Source: Ewingella americana
GTDB taxonomy: Bacteria > Pseudomonadota > Gammaproteobacteria > Enterobacterales > Enterobacteriaceae
Length of the DNA stretch: 64,000 nucleotides
Direction: 5' to 3'
Assembly: GCF_006438725.1 (NCBI RefSeq)
Contig: NZ_RCZD01000002.1
Span: 311,294-375,293 of the forward strand
The notes beneath the pieces were generated by a model. It saw only the letters and a program-made list of their open reading frames with translations, did no database searches and had not been told where the DNA came from. Each line of letters opens with the position of its first letter. Position 1 is the stretch's first letter. The position numbers and the translations under genes are program-made. Positions 25,289 through 35,694 of this stretch are shown piece after piece.

Positions 25289-26608
25289 TCACCGTTCCCA
25301 ATACGACTCTTCCAAACTGTCTTCCCGCTCCGGCAACCCCCGCGTCAGCCTTGGCGAATGCTGATTCAGCACCTGATAACTCACGCGGTTAGCGTATTTA
25401 CACACCTGCGCCAGTGACGAATAGGTCAGGTAGTCGCGGGAATGTTTGCTGGAGTTCGGCACGCTGCTGCGGTGGAAACCGTTGGCAGCAATGTCGTGCA
25501 ACAGCGCAGAGAGTGCGCCGTCGCCCGCGCCGTTGGTGTTCATGATCTTCTCCGGCCCGCCCATGTAAGGCGCGATGTGCGAATAGATCTTCAGCGGCGT
25601 CTGGCAGCAGTCGCGGCGCATGGCGCGGCTGAATTCATACTGGTTGAACTCGGCAATCGCGCCCGGCAACAGTGGATGATTGGTGATGCGCTTGAACGCT
25701 TCTTCGGTATAACTGGCCATAAACAGACCGTTCGGCCCGGCGGTGCATAAGACTAAATCCACCCAGTCCAGCGCTTTATCCGCCGCCATCAGCGGGTCTT
25801 TCAGGCCGGTCAGCGCGAAGCCTTCATCTTCATTCATTGCCAGAATTGAGACGTTATCACGGATGAAATCGCGCCATGCCTGCGGGTTTTCGGCGATGAC
25901 AAACTGGGTGCCCAGCGTCAACACCACCGGCACCTGATACTTCTTGGCGTAGGCGATAGCCTGCAAGGTGGCGTCCGGCATGGGTTCGCCTTCGCCGCTG
26001 CGCAGCAGATACGAAGTGAGTACCAGCGCCGATGCACCGGCGATCACCTCTTCCGGTACGCTCTCCTGGCGCAGATTGTTCATGTGCCCAGGGCTGATGG
26101 CGAAAGTACGCTCCCCGCTGTCACTGATCAGCGTAAAGCAGCGGCCAATCGCGCCGTCAACACCCTGTAAATAGTTGAGATCCACACGGCTCGAGGTGTT
26201 GCACAGATAGCGGTAGGCGTAACTGCCGATCTGCACATGGCTGCACATCACGCCCAGCAGTACCGAGCGGTCATCCGCCAGCACCGAATAGTTGTGCAAT
26301 GTGTTGCCGATGGTGCCACCGGCAAACTGATGAGTGATCAATGCTTCGCGCATCAGTTCCTGATACAGCGCTTCGGCGGTATCGTCGTCAATGACGCTCG
26401 ATTCACCGGCTTTCAGGCCATAACGCGCAACGAAGTCTTCATCCACCCGGGCTTCAATATCCACCATCGTCTGGTCGATACCGACAATATAGGACGCCCC
26501 CGCTTCGCTTTCCGGCTGCATCTGTTGCAGCATCGAATCACGCAATAACGGGTCACGTGCGCTGACCGGGAAATAGTGTTTTGACTTACGTTTACCAGGA
26601 AATTTCAT
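25289..26608 (-). CDS. gsk: Inosine-guanosine kinase
   Basis: PfkB/ribokinase-family nucleoside kinase that phosphorylates inosine and guanosine to IMP and GMP in purine salvage. 439 residues. N-terminus MKFPGKRKSKHYFPVSARDP, substrate region QFAGGTIGNTLHNYSVLADD, ATP site NTNGAGDGALSALLHD with the catalytic Asp, and C-terminus LPEREDSLEESYWER all match E. coli Gsk; there is a five-residue insertion near residue 25. hemH lies upstream in the same orientation with a 58-base gap. Confidence 0.97.
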   Translation of the reverse strand: MKFPGKRKSKHYFPVSARDPLLRDSMLQQMQPESEAGASYIVGIDQTMVDIEARVDEDFVARYGLKAGESSVIDDDTAEALYQELMREALITHQFAGGTIGNTLHNYSVLADDRSVLLGVMCSHVQIGSYAYRYLCNTSSRVDLNYLQGVDGAIGRCFTLISDSGERTFAISPGHMNNLRQESVPEEVIAGASALVLTSYLLRSGEGEPMPDATLQAIAYAKKYQVPVVLTLGTQFVIAENPQAWRDFIRDNVSILAMNEDEGFALTGLKDPLMAADKALDWVDLVLCTAGPNGLFMASYTEEAFKRITNHPLLPGAIAEFNQYEFSRAMRRDCCQTPLKIYSHIAPYMGGPEKIMNTNGAGDGALSALLHDIAANGFHRSSVPNSSKHSRDYLTYSSLAQVCKYANRVSYQVLNQHSPRLTRGLPEREDSLEESYWER

Positions 26609-26666
26609 TGATGTTCTCTGTGGTTCAAAAGCGCGAAATGTGTCAGCTATTTTTCAGACCGGCCGG

Positions 26667-27629
26667 TCAGAAGTGCTGGGTGACCAGCTGTTGCAACAGG
26701 TCAATATGCTCTGGCTGATCGTTGAGCGCGTCGATGTAGTCGAAGCGTTCGCCACCGGCGTGCATAAAGATCTCGCGGTTCTCTTCTTTAATCTCTTCCA
26801 GCGTCTCCAGGCAGTCAGACGCAAAGCCCGGACACATAATCTGAATATTCTTGATGCCCTGCGCAGGCAGGCCTTTCAGCGTTTCGTCGGTGTACGGCGT
26901 CAGCCACGGCTCGCGGCCAAAGCGCGACTGGAAGGTCAGCATGATTTTACCGGTTGGCAGGCCAAGGGCTTCGGTCAGCGCCTGAGCGGTGTCATGACAG
27001 CGCTGTTCGTAGTCATCGCCCAGTGCCACAAAGCGTTTTGGAATGCCGTGGAAAGAGAGGATCAGGCGGTCTGGCTCGCCGCGCTCGGCAAAAGAGCGCA
27101 GCACGGTGGCTTTCAATGCAGAGATATAGGCTGGATGCTCGGCGTAATCACGAATAAAACTGACCGACGGTAAACGGCGCTGCTCTTTAAGCACCCGCGC
27201 CACGCCGTCGAATACGGCGGCGCTGGTTGAGCAGGAGTATTGCGGGTAAAGCGGCAACACCACCATTTTGGTGACACCCTGCGCCAGTAATTTTCCAATG
27301 GCGTCCTGCATGCTCGGGTTACCGTAGCTCATCGCCAGTTCGACTGGCGTGCCCGGCAGGCGTTCGGCCAGCGCTTTTTGCTGACGACGGCTGAAGACCA
27401 TCAGCGGTGAGCCCTCTTCCATCCACACAGCTTTGTACAGTTTGGAGACGCGCGTTGAGCGCAGCGGCAAAACTACGCCATAAAGGATAGGTAACCAGAT
27501 CAGCCGGCTGGTGTCGACAACGCGGATATCACTTAAAAATTCAGCCAGATACTTTCTTACGGCCTGCGGCGTAGGTGCTTCGGGGGTACCGAGATTGACC
27601 AGTAACACACCGAATTTCGTCTGCATCAT
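26667..27629 (-). CDS. hemH: Ferrochelatase
   Basis: Inserts ferrous iron into protoporphyrin IX, the last step of protohaem synthesis, at the inner membrane face. 320 residues. Family segments: [51 protein letters not shown], the catalytic-His motif [11 protein letters not shown], and [19 protein letters not shown]. Located between gsk and adk as in the E. coli backbone (aes absent). Confidence 0.98.
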   Translation of the reverse strand: MMQTKFGVLLVNLGTPEAPTPQAVRKYLAEFLSDIRVVDTSRLIWLPILYGVVLPLRSTRVSKLYKAVWMEEGSPLMVFSRRQQKALAERLPGTPVELAMSYGNPSMQDAIGKLLAQGVTKMVVLPLYPQYSCSTSAAVFDGVARVLKEQRRLPSVSFIRDYAEHPAYISALKATVLRSFAERGEPDRLILSFHGIPKRFVALGDDYEQRCHDTAQALTEALGLPTGKIMLTFQSRFGREPWLTPYTDETLKGLPAQGIKNIQIMCPGFASDCLETLEEIKEENREIFMHAGGERFDYIDALNDQPEHIDLLQQLVTQHF

Positions 27630-27807
27630 ACTGAATTTCCTAAATTAATGAGGCCAATGAGCCAGAACAATACGAAGCAGCCCGAAAGTGCTTCAACGTA
27701 ACGACCTATATTGTAACTAAATTGTCCCGAATCGGAACCGATAACAGCCAATGGCAGGAGTAATCAATCAGGGTAACGTGCAGGGAAAATACGGGGAATT
27801 AAAATAA

Positions 27808-27831
27808 CAAAGGCGACCGGAGTCGCCTTTG
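27808..27831 (-). terminator. adk terminator
   Basis: CAAAGGCGAC / GTCGCCTTTG with a 4-base loop, 29 bases past the adk stop. On the minus strand it is followed by TTATTTTAATTCC. The rest of the hemH-adk gap holds the hemH promoter region, with nothing else recognised. Confidence 0.8.
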
Positions 27832-27859
27832 TGTCATGCGGTTTTCATGCTGAAAATAA

Positions 27860-28579
<720 letters not shown>

Positions 28580-28607
28580 TCAAGGAAGGGACATTGCGCG
28601 AAGCGGC

Positions 28608-29492
28608 TCAGGCCAGTGCTTCCTGACGTTTTACCCGCAAGGTTTGCGATACCACAGCCAACACAATGATGCATCCGCCGACGATGGCCTGTGGGGTCGG
28701 TGCTTCGTGTAAAAACAGGTAGATCCACAGCGGCGCCAGCGCGGTTTCCAGCAGTAAAAACAGCCCGGCATTGACCGGTGAAACAAAGCGCGTGGAGAGA
28801 GAAATCAGCCCCATCGCCAGCGGCATAATGACAGCACCTTCGATAGCCAGCCACAGCCACTGATAATGCGAGAGCAATGGAACGCCGTGCAGCACGCTGC
28901 CGCCCGTGAAGGCCACCACGCAGGCTGATGCCAAAACACCGCCAATCGAAGGCAAGCCGACGGTGCCGTTTTCGACTTTCGAGGCAAAAATAAACGCCAG
29001 CGCCATCGATACGGCCGTCGCCAGGGCAAAATAGTTAGCCATCGGGTCATGCCCTTCCGAGCGCCCGGTCATGACTATCGCCACCCCCAGCATTCCCGCG
29101 ATGGCCGCCATCATCAGGGTCTTGTCGATTTTAGTGCCAAAGAACAGCCGTGAAATAATCGCCGAAACAAACGGCGTCGAGGAGATAATCACCAGCACTG
29201 TCGCGATGCTGCCCCGGTTTAACGCATTAACGAAGCAAGCCGACGCCACGCAAAAAAACAGCGTCGAGAGCGCGTTTTGCCGTGTGATCCACGGCACGCC
29301 CAAGATTGCCCGGCTTTTCGGCCATAGCAGATAGACCAGCACCACCAGCCCCCACATGAAGAGGCCGCGCAACATCACGATCATCCACGAGTTATCAATG
29401 CTCATCAGGCGGATAAATACCGAATCCGTACTCAGAATTATTCCGCCCAGAATACCGATAAGATTGCCGTTAACGGGGGTAGATTTACTCAT
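28608..29492 (-). CDS. EamA/DMT-superfamily exporter (cassette gene 4)
   Basis: 294 residues with ten hydrophobic segments in two EamA repeats; the first repeat begins NGNLIGILGGIILSTDSVFI and the second GVLASACVVAFTGGSVLHG after an internal ASKVENG loop. Members typically export amino acids or small metabolites. Its ATG overlaps the stop of the PLP-protein gene (ATGA), so it is the last gene of a tightly coupled four-gene operon and the natural candidate for exporting that operon's product. A hairpin (CCCTTCCT / AGGAAGGG at 28573-28590) lies between its stop and adk but lacks a U-tract. Confidence 0.9.
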   Translation of the reverse strand: MSKSTPVNGNLIGILGGIILSTDSVFIRLMSIDNSWMIVMLRGLFMWGLVVLVYLLWPKSRAILGVPWITRQNALSTLFFCVASACFVNALNRGSIATVLVIISSTPFVSAIISRLFFGTKIDKTLMMAAIAGMLGVAIVMTGRSEGHDPMANYFALATAVSMALAFIFASKVENGTVGLPSIGGVLASACVVAFTGGSVLHGVPLLSHYQWLWLAIEGAVIMPLAMGLISLSTRFVSPVNAGLFLLLETALAPLWIYLFLHEAPTPQAIVGGCIIVLAVVSQTLRVKRQEALA

Positions 29493-30370
29493 TTTTGACT
29501 CCAGAGTCGGGCTAAGTCGTCAATCACACTTCCCGTGTGATCGGTGTGTTGCGAGCGGTTGCCCCGCGTCCAGCGCGATATGCGCAGAGTTTGGGAATGC
29601 TCAAAATAGCTGCCGTCCATTTGCTTAATTTTGCGCAGCTGTTCTTCCGAAAGCGTTGCCACAGGGAAACAGGCAAACGGCAAACCGGAGGCACTGACCG
29701 AGGTGAGTCGCAGACCGTTGGTCAGCGGCAAGTCGATCTTTTCAATGCTGGCCACGTTATACGGCTGCCAGGCCGGGTCATCCATGACGTCAATTGCCTC
29801 CTGCAGTGGCCGTTGCGACACAGTGGAACCCTCGAACAAGCGCAGTTCACTGCGAAACAGACAGCTGTAATGTTCGGGTCGTACAGCAATAATCGATAAC
29901 CCTACCGCCACCGAGGCATGTTTATGCAACGGTGCGAGGAAAATCGAACTGTTGCCGATCAGTTCGTCATGCAGACCGGTAGCAAAACTGTGTGATGCAT
30001 CCACCACCGCTTTACCTTCGGTGTTTCCAAGATCGCTTATCACGCCGGTGTAAGGATTGACGTGCGTAACGATATTGATGCCGCTGTTTTGCGCCGAGGC
30101 ATCACTGAGCCTCTGGTTGGAAAACAGCAGTTCTATCGGCTGATAGTGGCGGTGCTGGCCCAGTTGCAACGTCAGCTGATGTTTATGCAACAAGTGAGAT
30201 AACATGGCTAAGCCGACACACACCGATTGCACCAAAAAAATGTCATAATTCTCAAGCCGATAGACGGTCGTCAGCTTGTCGCGCAGAACTTCCCGCAGCC
30301 GGTTAACTTCCCTGTAATAGTGGTCACCGTGCTGTTGCTGCAAGGCGGGAGCAAGTGATGAGGGATCCAT
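29489..30370 (-). CDS. Compact fold-type-I PLP-dependent protein, aminotransferase class V-like (cassette gene 3)
   Basis: 293 residues. I do not recognise a named enzyme, but the pattern is that of NifS/class V aminotransferases. NIVTHVNPYTGVISDL (99-114) parallels the HVNNETGVI segment. VVDASHSFA contains D124, the expected ligand of the pyridine nitrogen. LAPLHKHASVAVGLSIIAV contains K150, the expected Schiff-base lysine. The C-terminal TLRISRW ... VIDDLARLW resembles the small-domain end. The part before the lysine is 50 or more residues shorter than usual, so the domain is compact or minimal. Only C51, C170 and C234 are present, none in an obvious desulfurase loop. Starts at a TGATG overlap with the NUDIX gene. 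Substrate unknown. Confidence 0.7.
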   Translation of the reverse strand: MDPSSLAPALQQQHGDHYYREVNRLREVLRDKLTTVYRLENYDIFLVQSVCVGLAMLSHLLHKHQLTLQLGQHRHYQPIELLFSNQRLSDASAQNSGINIVTHVNPYTGVISDLGNTEGKAVVDASHSFATGLHDELIGNSSIFLAPLHKHASVAVGLSIIAVRPEHYSCLFRSELRLFEGSTVSQRPLQEAIDVMDDPAWQPYNVASIEKIDLPLTNGLRLTSVSASGLPFACFPVATLSEEQLRKIKQMDGSYFEHSQTLRISRWTRGNRSQHTDHTGSVIDDLARLWSQK

Positions 30371-30768
30371 CAGTCAATCAACTCACGCTGGTACAGTAAC
30401 GGCAGGACGTTGTCGCGAAACACGGATCCCACTCCCACTTCGCAAGGCGGCTTGCGGTAATTCACCCAGGCTATTTCAGCGATCTCCGCGCTGGCGACCG
30501 GTTGCCCCACCACTTCCACCTGATACACATGATTTTCAATCGCAACTTTTTCGAATTCAGCCACGCCGTGAAATAACCCCAGCGGGGTTATTTTTGCAGT
30601 ATCCACGTTCAGCTCTTCTTTCAGTTCACGTTTCAGACAGCTGATGTGATCCTCTCCCGTCAGCGGTTTGCCGCCGGGGGAGATAAAAATATCGGTACCG
30701 CGTTTGCGCGTGAGTAATAACGCGCGGTCACGGATGATCACTGCCGAACATTTGACGATAGTTTTCAT
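30370..30768 (-). CDS. NUDIX hydrolase (cassette gene 2)
   Basis: 132 residues, cytosolic. The NUDIX box is complete: GKPLTGEDHISCLKREL then KEELNV, fitting G-x5-E-x7-R-E-L-x-E-E, with Leu where the consensus has Gly. Such enzymes cleave nucleoside-diphosphate-linked molecules. In this operon it could hydrolyse a nucleotide intermediate or by-product, but that is inference. It begins 14 bases after the PP-loop gene and its stop overlaps the next start by one base. Confidence 0.9.
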   Translation of the reverse strand: MKTIVKCSAVIIRDRALLLTRKRGTDIFISPGGKPLTGEDHISCLKRELKEELNVDTAKITPLGLFHGVAEFEKVAIENHVYQVEVVGQPVASAEIAEIAWVNYRKPPCEVGVGSVFRDNVLPLLYQRELID

Positions 30769-30782
30769 CGCAATACCTTTAA

Positions 30783-31520
30783 TTACGCCGCAGCATGCGC
30801 CGCAGTTCTTGGCCCAAGATTCAGGGTTTCACCTGAAAGGAATTTAACGATATTCAGTGCCAGCGGAGTTTTCTCATTCAGATAAGCCAGAATGGTTTCG
30901 TCGCTAGGCGTGGAGAAGCTGTCGCCGAAAATACTGACGCCTTCCAGTGATTTGGTAGAAATACCCAGTTGCAGCAGACGGTATTTCACGTCATCGGCTG
31001 ATTGGGCAAATTCGTAAATTGGCGAATGGTATTGGATGTCGAATTGATTCATCAGATTCACCAGGAAATCTTTCGCCACCTGACGCTGTTCAGGGAATTC
31101 CTGCTGATAATGGGTAATGCCGTCGTTAATGATGCTGATATCGTTGCGGCGGCAGAAGTCCACCAGATGGGCATGAATTGCCAGTTTTTCACCGAGTAAA
31201 ACCAAGTTCTTACGGTGGCGCAGAATATCGCTTTCAATATTTTCAATCGCGATGGAGCGGAAAGTCCCGCTGATATCTTCCACCGTGTGTTCCACCACGA
31301 GTTCGCCAAAGCGGTTACGTAATTCTTCGACGCGGTGCGCCAGAATGCCGCGATGTAGCGAGCAGCCGCTGTTGGCCGAATAGAGATGAACCGGGATACC
31401 TTGTAACATCAGATAACATGCTGCCAGGGTGCTGTCGCGCCCCCCGGTAAACATAACGAGCTGCGTTCTTGGAACCGAATGTGCTGTAGAAGTCGATTTA
31501 TCAGAAAGTGAGTTGTTCAT
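30783..31520 (-). CDS. PP-loop ATP pyrophosphatase (adenine nucleotide alpha-hydrolase) (cassette gene 1)
   Basis: 245 residues. The N-terminal PP-loop reads [20 protein letters not shown] (the SGGxDS motif, with Thr first), typical of enzymes that activate a carbonyl or carboxylate as an adenylate for attack by ammonia, amine or sulfur (QueC, TtcA, ThiI, asparagine synthetase type). Downstream are [34 protein letters not shown] and [14 protein letters not shown]. No QueC-like zinc Cys cluster is present, so it is probably not QueC. I chose the second of two close ATGs because AAGGA lies five bases before it. First gene of a four-gene operon. Confidence 0.85.
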   Translation of the reverse strand: MNNSLSDKSTSTAHSVPRTQLVMFTGGRDSTLAACYLMLQGIPVHLYSANSGCSLHRGILAHRVEELRNRFGELVVEHTVEDISGTFRSIAIENIESDILRHRKNLVLLGEKLAIHAHLVDFCRRNDISIINDGITHYQQEFPEQRQVAKDFLVNLMNQFDIQYHSPIYEFAQSADDVKYRLLQLGISTKSLEGVSIFGDSFSTPSDETILAYLNEKTPLALNIVKFLSGETLNLGPRTAAHAAA

Positions 31521-31585
31521 AGTCATCCTTATTTTTTTACAGACATAACCAGCGCGCTGGGCGCAGACTGGCGCATCTATTGATG

Positions 31586-31598
31586 TTTATTCAATAAA
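31586..31598. promoter_or_regulatory. Candidate LysR operator in the divergent cassette promoter region
   Basis: TTTATTCAATAAA is a 13-bp palindrome (TTTATT-C-AATAAA) midway between the divergent PP-loop and LysR genes, in a 198-base gene-free gap (31521-31718). Position and AT-rich symmetry suit a LysR half-site pair; specificity is inferred. Confidence 0.4.
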
Positions 31599-31718
31599 AT
31601 TACAGCGCCTGTTGGGGGAGATGTGCTTCGGAACAAGATCGAGACTAATGGGTTTTTTTGGCACAAGAAAATGATATAAATAGACATCAGAGTTGAATTA
31701 ATCTAACAAGGTTGAAAC

Positions 31719-32591
31719 ATGGCTGACTTACCGGCGCTCCGCGCATTGCACTATTTCAAGCAGGCCGCGCTGTTTGAAAGTTTTAGTCTGGCGGCGGAAT
31801 CACTGAATGTGACGCACAGTGCGGTGAGTCATCAGATAAAAAACCTGGAAGGCTGGTTGGGGACGGCGTTATTTAAACGCGCCGCAGGACGGGTATATTT
31901 AACCCGCGATGGGGAGAAATTAAAAAAATGCTGCGACCAGGCGTTCAGTGAAATAGAAAATACCTGCCGTGAAATAAAAGCCCGGCAGGAAAATAACTTA
32001 ATTATTTCCTGCGCGCCCAGTTTTCTGGCGCAATGGTTAATTCCGCGTATTAGCCGCTTTTCAGAACGGCATGAAAATATCGTTTTGACATTTCAGACGC
32101 ACACCGATGTACAGCAAATCCACGAACAGCGCACCGATATTCTGATCAAAAGTAATGAGAGCCAGCTGACCAGTGAGATTGAATCGACGCTGATCACCGT
32201 CGATTATATCGGCCCGGTATGCTCACCGGGTTTCCGTCACCGTTTCACTTACCAGACTGATTTTTCCACCCTGCCGTTGCTGCACGCTGACACCAAGATC
32301 AACGCCTGGCAGGAGTGGGCCAGAAAAACCAATGCCAAAGGGAACTTTGTGGCGGGTAAACATTTCGACAATTTGACGCTGGCGATTCAGGCAGCAAAAA
32401 ACGGACTGGGGATCATCATGACACCGCAGATCCTGGTGAAGAAAGAGTTACAGGAAGGTTCGGTGATCGCCCCTCTGGGGTTTGCTGAAGTGGATCGCGC
32501 CACCTATATGTTGGTGAAAAGCAGCCGCAGCCAGGAACCGGAGATCACCGCGTTTCGCAGTTGGTTGCTGGAAGAAGCCAGCAGCGGATAG
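31719..32591 (+). CDS. LysR-family regulator, GcvA-like, divergent from the PP-loop/NUDIX/PLP/EamA operon
   Basis: 290 residues. N-terminal winged helix LPALRALHYFKQAALFESFS, then LAAESLNVTHSAVSHQIKNL and EGWLGTALFKRAAGRVYLT is a standard LysR DNA-binding domain with the GcvA-subgroup flavour (LRALHYF). The C-terminal effector domain includes IISCAPSFLAQWLIPRI. It is transcribed away from the four-gene operon, the usual arrangement for a local activator. The effector is presumably the operon's substrate or product. Confidence 0.92.
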   Translation: MADLPALRALHYFKQAALFESFSLAAESLNVTHSAVSHQIKNLEGWLGTALFKRAAGRVYLTRDGEKLKKCCDQAFSEIENTCREIKARQENNLIISCAPSFLAQWLIPRISRFSERHENIVLTFQTHTDVQQIHEQRTDILIKSNESQLTSEIESTLITVDYIGPVCSPGFRHRFTYQTDFSTLPLLHADTKINAWQEWARKTNAKGNFVAGKHFDNLTLAIQAAKNGLGIIMTPQILVKKELQEGSVIAPLGFAEVDRATYMLVKSSRSQEPEITAFRSWLLEEASSG

Positions 32592-32596
32592 CCGGC

Positions 32597-32625
32597 AAAA
32601 AAAAGCCCCGTCGGGAGACAGGGCT
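32597..32625 (-). terminator. htpG terminator
   Basis: On the minus strand the stem AGCCCTGTC / GACGGGGCT, with a TCCC loop and one mismatch, is followed by eight T residues. It lies 28 bases beyond the htpG stop. Confidence 0.85.
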
Positions 32626-32652
32626 GGGGTTCAAACGTTATTTCGCGAACGA

Positions 32653-34527
32653 TTAAGCTTGTAAAAGTTGGTTCATACGACGGATGAACAGGTTTGGATC
32701 TTCCAGCGTACCGCGTTCAGCAAACAGCGCCTGATCGAGCAACAGTTCAACCCACTCGCTAAATTGTGCGTCGTCAGTAACGTCCGAAGCGCGTTTTACC
32801 AGTGCGTGATCCGGGTTCAGTTCGAAGATGTATTTCACTTCAGGCGCGTCCTGACCGGCAGCAGCAAACAGTTTCGCCATCTGGGTGGTCATTTCGTCAG
32901 CGCCGGTGGTGACAATCGCCGGAGTATCGGTCAGACGGTGCGTCAGACGCACATCTTTCACGCGATCGGCCAGCAGCGTTTTGACACGCTCGACGAACGG
33001 CTCCAGCGCCTTCTCCGCTTCTTTCTGCTCTTCGCTCTCTTCGTCTGCCAGTTTGTCCAGTGTGTCGTCAGCTTTGCTGACGGACTGGAAGACTTTGCCG
33101 TCGAATTCGGTCAGGTAGCTCATCATCCATTCGTCGATGCGATCGGATAACAGCAGGACTTCAATGCCTTTTTTGCGGAACAGTTCCAGATGCGGGCTGC
33201 TCTTCGCGGCGGCGTAGCTATCAGCGGTGATGTAGTAAATTTTGTCCTGACCTTCCACCATCTTGGCAACGTACTCTTCCAGCGACAGAGTCTGTTCGCT
33301 GCTGTCGTTGCGGGTGCTGGCAAAACGCAGCAGTTTGGCGATCGCTTCTTTGTTCGCGCCATCTTCTGCCGGGCCTTCTTTCAATACCAGACCAAACTGT
33401 TTCCAGAATTGCAGGTATTTCTCGTTGTCATCTTTCGCCAGTTTTTCCAGCATTTGCAGGACACGTTTGGTCAGCGCACTGCGCAGGTTCTGGGTAATAC
33501 GGCTGTCTTGCAGAATTTCACGCGAGACGTTCAGCGGCAGATCGTTGGAGTCGATCAGGCCACGCACGAAACGCAGGTAGTTCGGCATAAACTGCTCGGC
33601 TTCATCCATGATAAAGACGCGCTGCACGTACAGTTTCAGGCCGTGCTTGTGGTCGCGGTTCCACATATCCCACGGTGCCTGGGACGGAATGTACAACAGG
33701 CTGGTGTACTCCTGCTTCCCTTCAACGCGGTTGTGGCTCCAGCTCAGCGGATCACTGAAATCATGGGAGATGTGTTTGTAGAATTCGACGTACTCTTCGT
33801 CGGTCACTTCCGCTTTACCACGGGTCCACAGGGCTTGTGCCTTGTTGATTTGTTCCCAGGTCACGGTACCGTCTTCTTCGTTGCGGGTTTCTACTTCAAC
33901 CGGCAGCGCAATATGGTCTGAGTATTTGCTGATGATCGAACGCACGCGCCAGTCGTCGAGGAACTCGTCCTGATCTTCACGCAGGTGAAGGGTAATTTCA
34001 GTGCCGCGTTCAGCTTTCTCGATATCAGCCAGGGTGTATTCACCTTCACCGGCAGATTCCCAGAATACGCCCTCTTCCGGCGCTGCGCCTGCAGCACGGG
34101 TGCGCACGGTGACTTTATCCGCCACGATGAACGCAGAATAGAAACCCACACCAAACTGGCCGATCAGCTGGCTGTCTTTCGCCTGCTCAGAACCGACAGA
34201 CTGCAGGAAAGCTTTGGTGCCGGATTTCGCGATAGTGCCAAGGTTGTCGATCACTTCGTCACGGCTCATGCCGATGCCGTTATCGCTTAAGGTCAGGGTG
34301 CGTTTTTCTTTATCAAACGCCAGACGCACGTGCAGTTCGCCGTCACCTTCATACAGTTCCGGCTTGGACAGCGCGCGAAAGCGCAGCTTGTCGGCAGCAT
34401 CCGAGGCATTGGAAATCAGCTCGCGCAGAAAAATTTCTTTGTTGGAATACAACGAGTGGATCATCAGATGCAGCAGCTGTTTAACTTCAGACTGGAATCC
34501 GCGGGTTTCTTGTCCTTTCATACTCAT
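32653..34527 (-). CDS. htpG: Chaperone HtpG (bacterial Hsp90)
   Basis: ATP-dependent cytosolic chaperone, 624 residues, the E. coli length. The GHKL ATPase site is visible: [50 protein letters not shown] and [10 protein letters not shown]. The middle domain carries [19 protein letters not shown] and the catalytic-loop segment [13 protein letters not shown]. The ATG at 34527 is seven bases after GAGG; the ATG two codons later gives the traditional MKGQETRGF start and is possible. A sigma-32-type promoter lies upstream. Confidence 0.97.
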   Translation of the reverse strand: MSMKGQETRGFQSEVKQLLHLMIHSLYSNKEIFLRELISNASDAADKLRFRALSKPELYEGDGELHVRLAFDKEKRTLTLSDNGIGMSRDEVIDNLGTIAKSGTKAFLQSVGSEQAKDSQLIGQFGVGFYSAFIVADKVTVRTRAAGAAPEEGVFWESAGEGEYTLADIEKAERGTEITLHLREDQDEFLDDWRVRSIISKYSDHIALPVEVETRNEEDGTVTWEQINKAQALWTRGKAEVTDEEYVEFYKHISHDFSDPLSWSHNRVEGKQEYTSLLYIPSQAPWDMWNRDHKHGLKLYVQRVFIMDEAEQFMPNYLRFVRGLIDSNDLPLNVSREILQDSRITQNLRSALTKRVLQMLEKLAKDDNEKYLQFWKQFGLVLKEGPAEDGANKEAIAKLLRFASTRNDSSEQTLSLEEYVAKMVEGQDKIYYITADSYAAAKSSPHLELFRKKGIEVLLLSDRIDEWMMSYLTEFDGKVFQSVSKADDTLDKLADEESEEQKEAEKALEPFVERVKTLLADRVKDVRLTHRLTDTPAIVTTGADEMTTQMAKLFAAAGQDAPEVKYIFELNPDHALVKRASDVTDDAQFSEWVELLLDQALFAERGTLEDPNLFIRRMNQLLQA

Positions 34528-34622
34528 CAAATTACCTCAATCACACTGTTTGATTTGTCATTACGCTGGAAAGCCCGGCCTTACGGCGGCACGCTTGCCA
34601 AAAAAGTAAAACGCTGAGGAGT

Positions 34623-34651
34623 AGATGGGGTTTTAATATGGGGAATTCAAG
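34623..34651 (-). promoter_or_regulatory. Heat-shock (sigma-32) promoter of htpG
   Basis: On the minus strand CTTGAA (34651-34646) and CCCCATCT (34630-34623) are separated by 15 bp, fitting the RpoH consensus CTTGAAA-N11-16-CCCCATNT. It lies 96 bases upstream of htpG. Confidence 0.88.
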
Positions 34652-34681
34652 AGGAAAGTGTCGGTTCGATGGAAAACTGAA

Positions 34682-34706
34682 CCGACGCGCGAAAAAAACG
34701 CGTCGG
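34682..34706 (-). terminator. Hairpin after recR
   Basis: CCGACGCG / CGCGTCGG with a loop that on the minus strand contains a run of seven T, 12 bases past the recR stop. The tract after the stem is TTCAGTTTTCC, an imperfect terminator. Confidence 0.6.
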
Positions 34707-34717
34707 GGCAAAACAAA

Positions 34718-35322
34718 TCAAAACTTGAAAGGATGGCGCCCCGCCAGAGAGTGCGACAGCGTAGTGCCATCAACCATCTCCAGTTCACCGCCCACCGGCA
34801 CGCCATGGGCGATCCGGCTGGCCATGACACCATACTGGCCGCACATTTCAGCGATGTAGTTCGCCGTCGCGTCCCCTTCCACCGTCGGGTTGGTCGCCAG
34901 AATCACCTCTTTCATGCTTTCGCTTGCAAGACGGTGCTCAAGACGATCCAGACCGATGTCATCAGGGCCAATGCCGTCCATCGGAGACAAGTGGCCCATA
35001 AGCACAAAGTAACGGCCGGAGAACTGACCGGTTTGTTCTACCGCGTGAATATCAGCCGGGCTTTCCACCACGCAAATCTGACCGTTTTCTTTACGCCGTG
35101 GGTTGGCGCAGATGGTGCAAATTTCCTGTTCGGTGAAAGTACGGCAATCGGCGCAGTGGCCGATTTCAGACATGGCACGCGTCAACGACTGCGCCAGCCG
35201 CATTCCGCCACTGCGATCGCGCTGCAGCAGTTGGAACGCCATACGTTGCGCTGATTTTGGGCCTACGCCCGGCAGGCAACGCAACGCCTCCATTAGTGAT
35301 TCAAGGAGAGGGCTGGTTTGCA

Positions 35323-35323
<1 letters not shown>
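34718..35323 (-). CDS. recR: Recombination mediator RecR
   Basis: With RecF/RecO, loads RecA on gapped DNA. 201 residues: N-terminal helix-hairpin-helix ([20 protein letters not shown]), four-cysteine zinc finger ([20 protein letters not shown]), Toprim domain ([20 protein letters not shown]), C-terminal Walker-like [16 protein letters not shown]. Start overlaps the ybaB stop by one base (TGATG). Last gene of dnaX-ybaB-recR. Confidence 0.98.

Positions 35324-35694
<371 letters not shown>

Noticed and set aside
30783-31520. Annotation of the cassette PP-loop protein as QueC
   Set aside because: The zinc-binding Cys cluster of QueC is missing and no other queuosine genes are adjacent; only the PP-loop is shared.
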